DNA of 64,000 nucleotides from Phallus indusiatus (taxonomy: Eukaryota; Basidiomycota; Agaricomycetes; Phallales; Phallaceae). Positions 53,719 through 64,000 of the stretch are shown here, in pieces (the first letter of the stretch is position 1; every line of letters starts with the position of its first letter). The DNA is taken from positions 976,455-1,040,454 of the forward strand of contig JAQFWX010000015.1 in NCBI GenBank assembly GCA_027605045.1. The letters are read 5' to 3'. The notes beneath the pieces are model-generated. The model did no database searches, was not told where the DNA came from, and was given only the letters and a program-made list of their open reading frames with translations. The position numbers and the translations under genes were made by a program.

Positions 53719-56700
53719 TAGTATACTAGTAGGGAAGTTACTTGTTCTTCTTCAGGTTTCTTCTCGAGTCGCCACCTAGATTCTATTCGGCACCGCTTAA
53801 ATGATTAAAGCTGAGGAGCGCCTTATACCAATTATGCCATATCTTGAGAACCGGAAGAGAGCTTCAGTCGAAATGATTAGATCATTGGGCTGCATAGGCT
53901 TATGTGAAAACCTATATTTAAAGTTCCTGGAGAACAATTAAAAATGGAATCAATGCATAGTACCTTCCATTGTCGATTATTCCGATATATTTGAGTTAGA
54001 GTACTCGAAGCTACATTGAAATGTTATTACTGAGCTTTAGAGTCCTAGTCACTAGTCACCGTTCATGTTGCTACGCAATCAGAGATGCGCACTTCATGTG
54101 AGAAATGTACCAGTACTAGTTTTAGGCCTTCTTTTCCCTTTGAAGGTGTGTGGTGTGATATTTGGGTAAATATTCAGCACTTGGGTGATAAGTGTATCCG
54201 CTCAGTAGACACGAATAGACACGGGTACATGCTAGGTTTTTGTTGGGGCATTATTACGCACGGAATGCATATACCGGTCAAGCCGTCCTCCTTCACGCGC
54301 TAAGAATGGCAAACGGATAAGACAGGACGCGAGTACATCAATCGGAAATTTCTAGCTACAGTTTCTAATTAAAGAATTGGGCCAAGTTTCACATTACCAC
54401 TGGAAGATACAAGGCATGAGTGATATATACTCAAGTTCCGCGAGATAAGTCATACTCTAAATAAAACGTACTGTAACGATCTCTATCGAATAGGAAATGC
54501 GTCAAAACTGAAAGACTGGTATAAAAAATTTTTGCTTAAGTATCAAATACGATATACGAGATTAAAAATACAACCTAGCTTACTTCTATCTTGCCACGCA
54601 GTGATGCGCGTGCTTTGGCCATCTTCTGGGAAATATCAGTGAACCTTATCGAAAAGGACACACTCATCCTGGCACACATACAGAGGATCCCGATTAATAG
54701 GCCACGCTTTGAGAGAATGACACTCTGGATTAGAACCTCAGAGGTAGGGTTCCGAGACGATGTTATACTGGCAGTTGAATTGTCGAATCGTGGAGATCAC
54801 CGATATGAAAAGAATGGTTGTCGGATACGGCTGAAGATTTAAGAAACCGACATGCCCTAATATGAACGAAGAATATTTTGCTCGAAGAATTCGAATTTGA
54901 AATTTATGGAGGGTCTGGCTCTCGTGCTTCGAAGTAGAAGTCTCCCCAGCGGCAAAGACGGATGACGGAAGTTATCAATGAGCGGGCAACAATAATCGGT
55001 CCACAAAACTGAAAATTTAATCCGTGAACAGAGCCTTTAGCTCTAGCTGTGTGAAAATAGCATTTATGTCCTCTTCCAAGCAGAGTAAACTACCACGCCC
55101 CATAGGAGGATGGTGGGCGTCCATTTTGAGGAAGATTCAGAACGGGTCTACTATGTGGTAGAACGCCACGAAGGTCTCCGCTTTTTCAAAGCCAGACAGG
55201 GTTCCTGGGAACAGCGTTTTCCAGCCTTTCAATTTCGCTGTATACCGTAGTTGTTCGTTGAAAAGACATTTCTTCCCACAACTTCCCACAATCGTTGATG
55301 AAGTAAATGGCGAAACGTGTATTCAGTGAACCTTCCGTTGACCTTCTGAATGTCATAAACCAAGACATTCAATCACAATCAATTGCTATTGCAAAAAAAA
55401 GCAAACTTCTTTTGGCGGTGGCCGCTTTAGAGGGGCTATTGCCTTTTCAAAAAGGGTTTCATCAATCCCAGGATTGGTTGTTTATTGCCCGCATCCATCT
55501 TGAATGCACGCATGTGCGAAAAGTCTATTAGGTATCCCAGGGAAAAAAAGAATATCGGAATCGGTTGAGGTTACGGTATATACCCCGAGGCTACTCCGCC
55601 TATCGTTCCAGTTGCCCTGGGCCTGACTTTTCTTCAGATTAGCATTTTTTTCTGATAACGTGTCGATGCGTAATGACATTTGTTGGGGAAGGAACAAGGA
55701 TCGTCATGCTTCTTAGAACTTGGGGGCCTGAGGAGCAGAAGAGCTCATCATCATGATAACGCAAGAAACACCTGTCGTTTTCGGATTTTTCGGCAAAACG
55801 GGGCGATATCCGGTCGCGTTGTTGACTGTTTACTGATATACACGCGGCGAACTAAACTTTCTATCATAGTAATCAATATCAAGACGTAAAACGGTAGAAG
55901 ACAAGAGAGAATATCGGTACGTTGCACTATATTGCACGTGAGGTATATCAATTGGGTCGCCTGTCATAGATGTTGAGTGAGAGGCCTGAGTCTTTTCGGA
56001 AGTAAACATCCCGAAATAGCCTGCCGTTCGGCAATGTTTTAACACCGACGCCTCGTGGCGGCCCTTTAGATAATTTTGATGTCGCCAAACTTCGCAATGA
56101 GAAATACAGATATTCTGGAGGTATGGAAAACGTTGAGCTGCAGGTACAACAACGGAAAAGGAAGCTGAGGTGCATGGTCGATGTGCCTTCTTAGTGACTT
56201 GCAGACAGTCTAGAATCTTGATACCAAAAACGAGAATAAAGTCTGCGCATATTGGTAACGTTTCGGGGTGGTGTTCCGACAGTCCAACAGGCTAGCCATA
56301 TACAAGTGCAGCCATGGCTGATTTGTTTATCTTTGATATGCTCCTCCGTATTACGTTTGTTGACGCCACCTGTCATCGATTGCTCTGGGTGTTCAAGGGT
56401 GTTCATAACCAGGCAACTCATTTGCTGTCGGACCCACATTGGGTTGAGCAGATGCCTGAACATGTCAATTCTTTGTTCATATCGATTTCATTGGTCTATT
56501 GAAAGGCATTATGGCGCTGCAAAGACAAATTATGAATGGAGGTTGTTATGTTTGTAATGTAGCGGATACATAACGTTTATGGAAGACCCTATCATCTGGC
56601 TTTCGTCCAATCAGAGCCCGAGAAAAGGATGTCGTGTGACTCGCCCAACCGAAATTGTTTGGAGATTTGTTGTTGGTTGCGATATATGACTTGGATTCCT

Positions 56701-57023
56701 TTCGGCGGATTATCTTCTTTTGAATATGTCAAGATAGAGACCGTGCCTTGGTAATTAGAATATATCGGGAACGAAGATTTGACTATTCAAATCTCTTCAA
56801 GTTATAGGCTTAGCGTTTTTGTACATGTGTGCGTAAGATATTAGATACAAAGAACCTATAGGGAATATGATAAGTGATAGAGTGTATTTATATAATAGCA
56901 CCCCACCCTCAATTACCGAGACTGACCGGATCTCTCTGTCGACCCTTTTGAAATTTGTCCAGATCGTGCTTTTTGTGCTTTTTACCTTTGTCCTCTGACT
57001 TTTACGATCGCTATACTCCAAAA
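53719..57023. other. Intergenic, probably decayed sequence, no supported gene
   Basis: 3.3 kb right of the hAT element. Broken plus-strand frames around 55090-55880 (for example GLRFFKARQGSWEQRF, KLLLAVAALEGLLPFQKGFH) and 56300-56500 look like remnants of coding sequence split by stops, but I cannot name a family. The last 150 bp before 57024 include TATTTATATAATAG at about 56884-56897, a possible TATA region for the next gene. Confidence 0.4.
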
Positions 57024-58956
57024 ATGACAACAACAACAACCACACCATCCACACCTGCTTTGACATATCGCAGTCGCTCCAATTCCACACGTTCTAGAAA
57101 ACATTCGGGGCCAGTTCAGATTCATGCTCTTCTGCGTGCTAGCACAGAAAGCGTGAATGTTATCAAACATGGCCAACACGGCCACGGTTACGATCGTCAT
57201 GGTCATGGTCATGGTCGTGGCCATCGTCGCGGTGCGTCTTTTTCAGAAAATGCAACGGTGTTGCCTACACCTGTTGACAGACCAACCGCGGCGACGACGG
57301 ACACGACGCCCACGTCACACTCCGCAATTGCGTCAGCGCTAGAGGAGAAGACGAAGCAAAAGAAGACAACGAAGAAGGACGACGGTGTTAAAAGTATATC
57401 CAGTAGGAGAGTTTCAGACGGAACGGAAAATCATTCACCTACTGTGGTTAATACCGCCATCACCAATGGTTTGCCCTTTTTCACTGTCACCCTTTTGCTT
57501 CTGCTGAAGCTTCTTGAAAAAAAAAACAGATACCCAAAAACGTCAACGTTCCCACTCTTATGCCTCTGCTCCACTTTCGACGCTTATTACGCACCTTGAT
57601 TCACCTTCTCTTGCGTCATTTACGCCTGCTGATGTTCATCCGTGTGCTGCCGGTTCACTGAAACGATGTCAGTGGATGTTGAAGATGGACGCTTATGGCA
57701 CACCGTATGGTGGAGAATACGAGCTCGAAGAAGACGAACCTGCGAATTATGTTGAACATTCTCTTGATAATCCCAAAAAAGATCGAGGCCATACCATATC
57801 TAGTCACCCTCCGTTGCCACCGCCACCGCCGCCCTTATCGTCATCGTCGCTTCCACCAGAAAAGGGAAAAGAACCGAAGCTGGCACTGCCTTTTAGACTT
57901 TGGAAAAAGTTTACGTCCCAAAGTCGGGGTAATACTACCGTTGGTAGTCATCTATCAGACTCGGAGTCCGGTTTTCAGAATGCGGATGCGGGTGATAGTG
58001 ACACGGACCGAGAGTCGGATTCGGACGGCGACGAGCAAACGCCGAGCCTCAGCAGTCAACCTTCGTCTCGTCAAAGTAGCAGGAGCAGAAGCAGCGCCTC
58101 TCAGTCCGCCCCCGTCGAACCTCCTTCTTCTCCTCTTAACTTGCTTCCTATTCCTTCTATTACGAGGCGGCACTCTGGACTTGGTGAACAAGCATTGGAA
58201 GATAGCCCGACGACGACGTCGGAGTTTGGAGTATGTGCAGGTACAGTTTTTGAGACTGTGCACAACACTGCCAAGTCGTCCCCGTCCACCGTGGCGGTGC
58301 GAGGATGTCAAACTGAGCAAATGGCGTTATCAACTGGGTCCGGATCTTCTTTTGTATCTGCATCTAGAACAAAGTCTGGGCATGATCCGGAAACAAGTCC
58401 TGGAGGATATAAATACTCACCCGGTGAGACAAAGACGGCCAAGAAACCCCAGCTGTCTGTGAAAACTTCAGCCTTGACCTCAGCTTCAGCTTCTTCAGCC
58501 ATGCAAACCCAACTCTTATCAACGACGACTACACTCTCTCCGCCCAAGCGCACGTTGCGATCGTCCAAGAAACGACCTTATATTACTAGTGGTGGTCAGA
58601 CGACAACACCTTCGGCTTTACCCGACCCCGCCAACCTGCGCATACCCTTCCCAGAACATTCAATCATCGCAGATACCACGCTATCACAAAGCACATTCTA
58701 TAACAACCCATCATATCCTTCACGCTCCAACTCTCCCCTTACACCACCATCATCATCATCATCTCACGATACCAAACCACTCTTGACATTGTACGATCTC
58801 GAACGCACCTCCAAACTCATGCGCTCCACCACAACATGCGCCGTGTGTGGAAGATCTGGCTCGGATTTCTCTCGTTGTCCCAGGACTGGCGTGGCATGGT
58901 GTAGTCGTACTTGCCGAATTGCAGCCAAGAACGGTGCCAGTCCAGTTACAAACTAA
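57024..58956 (+). CDS. Disordered protein with a C-terminal Cys-rich (MYND-like) zinc finger
   Basis: Two exons, 57024-57468 and 57530-58956, with a 61-bp intron that joins frames exactly (623 residues). Thr-rich start, then a His/Gly-rich stretch (HGQHGHGYDRHGHGHGRGHR) and long Ser/Pro/Asp-rich disordered regions with a Pro run at about residues 252-262. The only ordered-looking part is the extreme C-terminus: CAVCGRSGSDFSRCPRTGVA followed by WCSRTCR. That gives C-x2-C, Cys, C-x3-C spacing resembling the first half of a MYND finger. His-rich segments could bind metal as well. The function is not known; a regulatory or scaffold role is a guess. Antisense frames of up to 121 codons in this gene reflect its biased composition. 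Confidence 0.68.
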
Positions 58957-61900
58957 GATGGTACGGAGAACCAGCAACAGACGGCGGAAGTGTGGACTAG
59001 AACGTCACGGGTTTTGGATGCGTTTTTTTTTTACAAAACATATCCCGCCCCGCCCCCAAAAAAGAAACCATTGTATTAACACTGTCCACTTTGTTCATCA
59101 TGTCGTAAAGGAGGTTATTGCAGAAAAAAAGTATGCATATAGGCATCTCAATATTGTTTATCGCACCGGAAATCTGCTTTGTTTTTGTTATCAGTCTTTT
59201 GATTGCTTTGTATATAGCTTTTTTTGGATAGATTATACCATATGTTTTTGTTTTATACCTCATTATAAGCCGCCGTGAGAGAAAAACCTAGTATATGCGT
59301 CGCATTATCAAGATCAGATCGATCAAACTTACTGTAATTCTGGTCAGACGACCCATCTATGCCAATACTACCACAATATTTGGCTACTGACGCTCAACCA
59401 ATAGTGACAGGTCATGATCGTATCGTAGATAACAGACCCCTGCCCAACGTCAACAGGCACTCTTCAAGTGCTCAAACCCGGTCGGTCTGACAGCCTTTCA
59501 TCTCGTTATAGTAGTCATCAATGCCTGATTGCAGGATGATCTACACCGTATACACGTACCAGGAAATCTCGATAAGGCATAACTACCCTTTCTTGGGATC
59601 GAATTGTATTGCTAAATGACGTCTAAGGATCGCCCAGACGTTCCGTCTCCACGGACCACGGTGCATTTTACATCAATACTCGGGTGTCGGCCGAGACGAA
59701 CAAGGCTGGAATGGACGGTGAGTGCTGCGATGGAGGCTGATTGGAGAGAAAAGACGAACGTGCGTGGAGAACAGGGATGAGTAACAAAGTTGAAGGGGCT
59801 CCAAAGGGGTGACCCATGGCGTCTTTTTGAGGGAAAGAAGGGAAAACGTGGATCGATGGGAAAGTGTTGTCGCGGCGACCTGAAAGAATCAAAAACAGCT
59901 GACGTACGTGGTGACGGCATTTGTTACTTGCTTTGCCAGTGCTCCTTGCTGGACTCCGCATGTCCGATCGTTATTAATTGTGTTACTTTCTGGGACAACG
60001 CACAGAGATAAAAAGCACAAAAAGATAAAATAATATTTTATAAAACGTTCAGCTTGGACTTTAGACAGTCAATCATTCAAAACAACGCAGTCTGCCGAAA
60101 TGGGGCTGACGGCGTTTAATGGGCAACACCACCGAGTTTCTTAATATTTCGGTTTCATCTGGCCTTTCTCAAAGCAGCATTAAAATCGTCCGACGACACT
60201 TTCCAAATCAGTCGTCGCTTCCGAACCGTGGGCTGCCAGTCCAGACCAGTCCTCGACTCAACGCAGTCTTCTCCGTCCTTCGCCGTTCGGGCTGTCCATG
60301 CCTCGGCCCGGGCTTCTGGTCCTATTTCACAAAGCCGGGCTTGCAGGTGAACCGAATATGGCTATATTGAGAGAAAATAAGGAAATAATTGCTCAACAAT
60401 GAAAATGAGAATGAAAAAAATGAAATATGTGAAATGAAGTTGCGTTTTATGATCTATCTCGGATGTCAATACGCATATATCCTGCCTGCTTGAGTTATGA
60501 ATTAAACCCGCCGCGGTTTGGTAATAAATGCCCAAACTCGTTTTTGGCGCTTAAAGAAAAGAAAAGGAAGAAGAAAATATGGTGCAGGTTGCGAAGTCAA
60601 ACGTATTCTTTATGGTGAATATTGCCCCGTCTAGTAGCACAGGCAAACGCGGCGTCACTGATCAGTCGTGAATTGAATATTCCAAATAGTTTGGAATGTC
60701 CAAATTCAGACGGAAGGGTGCGTGTGGACCAGAATACGGGGCTATAGCATGTTTTTTCCTTTCTCCCAAGACCTTTGTACAAGGTCGATGCTTGTAAGTA
60801 GAAGCATCTCGCCTCACTGAAAGGCAGTGAGGTCGATAGGAAGAGGAAAGAACTTGTGAGTCAGGGCTGGGAAGGAAAATGAGATGAGGTCTTTTGGCTG
60901 AAAACTGAGCCATTATATATCAGATTTTAGAGGACTTAAAAAAAAATTACAATGTTAGGGGGAACAAACCAAATCAATCGGGTTTAGGCAAATAAATGAC
61001 TTGAAGCTATTATCCTCCAATGATGTAAATTTGATCCTGATTAGTCCTGGAAGCTTTGACCCTTGAGCCACGCGGTAGCATGGACACGCAATCCATCATC
61101 ATTTATTTATTTATGGTTCCTACATCCCGCATTACGATCATTCTCAAATTTCATTCAGGTTCAGGTGGTCATTCCGAGCCCGAGAACAATAAGCAGATCG
61201 GCGTTTGGCGTTAGTTTAGCTTGTTTTGCTGTGTTAATAACATTAATCGTTGTTTTCGAATCCAGCGGTATTATATTATGGGCTTACCAGATGACCAAAC
61301 TAGTAGCCAGAGATCGAGGGCACCGGCGGCGATGAGATAGCAATTCAAGGGTCGTTTTAGTGTGCAAGAACAACATGTTTTCAGCAGATCGAGCGTTCTT
61401 TATTTTCCGGTTCTTTTGGTGACGATCTTGAGCCTTCAAAAGGCAATGAAGAGCGGGGAACGCTTAAGTATTCTGGAATGTAATTGTGCTTCTTTTTGTA
61501 ATCAAAAGCTCGGAAATTCGACAGTTCGTTCATTTTGTAAGCAAGACGTCTTTCAACGGCGGTCCTAGGTAATTATGTCCTATCGGAAAATTATTAAGCC
61601 CGATGACCGTTGTTGATAATAAAGATCTAACCAAAACAAAGGATTCGATAGTGTGCGAAACCTATAACACTAGAACATTGTTTTTTTTTTCGCGGCCAAA
61701 TTAAATTTGTGGCGGGTTCCATGTAATAATCAGGGATTCATTAGACTTGAATATTCCAGCACTCGCCACAATCTGGATCACCTGATATACATAATATAGG
61801 GAAAAGGAAGTAGGGAACTCTCTGACCATGCTGTTTTATTCGTGATTTCGCACCAAATTGACGGGTTAACGCGAGAAAACAAGACATAGGAATAAAAATA

Positions 61901-62716
61901 CACACGATTTTCCAAAGCAAAAGGCGTGCCAGACTTGTTTAAAATGATGCCAACAAAAAAATTATTTCTTTAAGCGCGCTTTAGGTATAAATACATTCGT
62001 TAATCTCACCTGCAGTCGCGCGTGCGTACACCTTAACCGGCCTCAAGAGTATATATCGAACAACTTGCTTGTCGCCAGCAATTCAATAATTATAAACTGC
62101 TCTTCCGGAACTCGCAGTCCGAACGTTCATTAACAATGTGTTGATGTTGTTTCAAAATCCGCGTCATGCAGAGCTTTCACAATCCGTTTTTTTTAAAAGC
62201 CGATTTTTCGTTTGTAGTTGCATCACCATCCGGTTTCTAGAACTTTTTCCGAAACGGGTTCACGTAAGTCAAATGCTTCCATTGAATGAACGCCTTATTT
62301 GGGAACTTTGTAAGTTTCGGAGGTCGTGAGTTCTGGACGTGATGTGAAAGCACGCAATGAAGCTTGACAAAAGGGGAGAAGTGACCCTTCATTTTATTCG
62401 GAATTGAGAACATACCTCTGATGAGACCAGTATGCCTCGAAAGAAGACGCACATCGTTTGTTCAGCAACAAAGGAATTACTAAAAGGGTTACTTAAAGCT
62501 CAGAGAAATCTCGTAAACTATCGTTTTGAAGATGTATAAGCCACCTATTTGAATTCTCAAGCGCGAGTCGTGGATCTTTCGGTAGTAAGAAAGTCAAAAA
62601 GACTGAATAGTACGCGTCCAGAAAGTCTAAATAATGAGCGCTTATTACGAAGCTCGCTGAGGTAATCGGCTGCCTTCCCAATCCCTTTCCTCAATTTGGA
62701 CTTTCTCCACAAAGAC
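58957..62716. other. Long intergenic region, no supported gene
   Basis: 3.7 kb. Frames up to 143 codons occur (58847-59278 overlaps the end of the previous gene; 59612-59961 minus; 61063-61335 plus), none with recognisable domains or splice-consistent neighbours. Sequence is partly AT-rich (60370-60440, 60940-61030, 61680-61700). No tRNA, transposon end or tandem array was recognised. Confidence 0.45.
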
Positions 62717-64000
62717 ATGTCCAAAACAATACCGTCTCCGATCACGCAATTTTCAGAATATGAAACCGCTTTACGATCTTCGGTGGACTCTGTTGTTGTC
62801 CATTCATCCTCGCTCCCAGATGACCTCTCATTTCATCGCTCGCTTGACCGTCAATTTGGAAAAAGCTTGGATTCGAATTCAGAAAGAATTTTGACATTGA
62901 CGTCGAAACTTTTGGATTTTATTGATGCTGGAAACCGTACCTCTCATGATAATAACAGAAAGAATGCCGATAAGAAGGGGAAAAGACGGTTAGATTCCGA
63001 GGAGGACGTTGTGGACAATTTTCACTCTATTGTGGATGTCTTGGATCAAATTCTCGAGAGAGCGGTGGGTAATTTCAAACTATCAATAAACAAGCATTCT
63101 GAATATATAGTGTGCAATAACAGGATATGGCTCTGGACGAGCTGTCAGGAAAGAACAAGCCACCAGCAATACCCGTGAACATTAACCCCGCGAAACGTAC
63201 CAAAGTAAGATTTAGTATGTCTTGATGCCATAAATCAATCTCAAAACATGAAATTAGCCAAATCAATCTGCAGACCGCAAAATAGATTCGGCTCTAGCGC
63301 ACGTTTCGCATATCCCCAAACCTCAACTGCTTTTCAGCATACCGGTAGATAACAGAAATATCAATGTTCCTTGGAGACCGCAGCTCAAAGCGAAGCCTAA
63401 CGCCTTAATACCTCTAGAAGAATCAATGAGCGACGATCCTTCGTCTAGGTATGCACACGGACCTAGCTCTGAAGTGACATTTAACTCATTCATTTGTTTG
63501 CATTCAGCTCGCAACATCCGTATAGTCACGAGATACAAAATTTCCAACCACCAGCTCACCTTTTCGAGCCCCCATCAGCTCCTTCACATCCTGAGCCGCT
63601 AGAATCGTCTCCTCCAGTTATATACATCTCCGAGGCACATCAGGTGCCCGCGCTTCTGCAGGCTCTTTCTCAGGCCTCTGAGATTGCAATAGATCTGGAA
63701 CACCACTCGTATCGATCATTCTTTGGATTTGTATGTCTCATGCAGATATCGACGCGAACGCAAGATTGGATTGTCGATTGTTTGAATCCTGGTGTTAGAC
63801 AAGAACTTGAGTGCCTCAACGAGGTCTTTACGAATCCGAATATCGTCAAGGTATGTTGTTTGGACTTTTCTTTCAAAATTGTCATTTGAATGTTCAATAA
63901 TAGGTTCTTCATGGAGCTGACAGCGATATCATATGGCTGCAACAAAACTTTAACCTATACATTGTGAACATGTTTGATACATATGACGCCACCAAAGTAC
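62717..64000 (+). CDS. RRP6: Exosome 3'-5' exonuclease RRP6/EXOSC10-like, 3' end beyond window
   Basis: Exons 62717-63064, 63124-63204, 63258-63448, 63508-63850 and 63904 to beyond 64000 all fit phase. The N-terminal PMC2NT-like helical domain ([39 protein letters not shown]) binds the Rrp47 cofactor in yeast. The linker carries the family pattern [14 protein letters not shown] and [13 protein letters not shown]. The DEDD nuclease starts with [20 protein letters not shown] (first Asp and Glu) and [20 protein letters not shown] (second Asp). The last Asp/Tyr motif, the HRDC domain and the stop lie outside the window. Nuclear RNA processing and decay with the exosome is established for the family. 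The ATG at 62717 is preferred over an in-frame TTG at 62696. Confidence 0.93.

Noticed and set aside
57955..58568. Several antisense frames in the disordered finger protein
   Set aside because: Composition shadows of a Ser/Pro-rich gene; no domains, no splice logic.
59612..59961. Minus-strand frames of about 100 codons
   Set aside because: No domain, no consistent start or introns, and overlapping frames are equally open.
1..64000. tRNA and rRNA genes
   Set aside because: I looked for cloverleaf and T-loop-like strings on both strands and found none I could support; a covariance-model search would be decisive.

Overview
This window is nuclear DNA from a filamentous basidiomycete, most likely an Agaricomycete (mushroom-forming fungus). 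The evidence is the gene set: DUF6533-type membrane proteins, small Kex2-type secreted proteins, a chromodomain Ty3/Gypsy element and an Ac-like hAT element. Genes are split by many 50-70 bp GT-AG introns. No database search was possible. Homologies are recognised from motifs, and exon borders were placed by hand using reading phase and splice signals.

Layout. 1-5.4 kb: two tandem DUF6533 genes on the minus strand, the first running off the left edge. 7.1-10.1 kb: a GCFC/PAXBP1-type splicing-related protein (minus). 10.4-11.9 kb: a single-pass membrane protein (minus) with a paralogue at 36.5-38.0 kb (plus). 14.1-15.3 kb: a peroxisomal 2,4-dienoyl-CoA reductase-like SDR (minus), divergent from a third DUF6533 gene at 15.8-17.1 kb. 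18 and 27 kb: two decayed pieces of one fungal family of unknown function. 19.8-21.3 kb: an isopenicillin-N-synthase-like 2-oxoglutarate/Fe(II) oxygenase with a 6-nt exon. 21.7-24.2 kb: a PP2C phosphatase. 27.5-29.6 kb and 29.8-30.7 kb: a divergent pair, NUDCD1-like protein and calcineurin-like phosphoesterase. 31.2-35.3 kb: three small, cysteine-free secreted proteins. 57.0-59.0 kb: a disordered protein with a C-terminal Cys-rich finger. 62.7 kb to the right edge: exosome nuclease RRP6 (3' end cut off).

The most striking part is 38.8-53.7 kb. A duplicated and already frameshifted copy of the first secreted-protein gene was hit by an 8.26 kb Ty3/Gypsy chromovirus (283-bp LTRs differing at one base, 5-bp target duplication AAGAG). 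The integrase region of that element was then hit by a 582-bp hAT-type miniature element (17-bp perfect terminal inverted repeats, 8-bp target duplication); discounting that insertion puts the two halves of the polyprotein in one frame. Next door lies a complete 4.49 kb hAT transposon (16-bp inverted repeats, 8-bp duplication) with a 14-exon transposase. Its only visible defect is a 130-bp near-perfect palindrome flanked by TA, which looks like a Tc1/mariner-type foldback MITE. So each large element carries its own small, precisely delimited passenger.

Genes that work together: the oxygenase, PP2C, NUDCD1, phosphoesterase, GCFC, SDR and RRP6 genes look like ordinary housekeeping or metabolic loci. 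The accessory content is the secreted-protein cluster, the DUF6533 paralogues and the transposons. Large intergenic stretches (1.1-3.7, 5.4-7.1, 11.9-14.1, 18.4-19.8, 53.7-57.0 and 59-62.7 kb) show no gene I can support.
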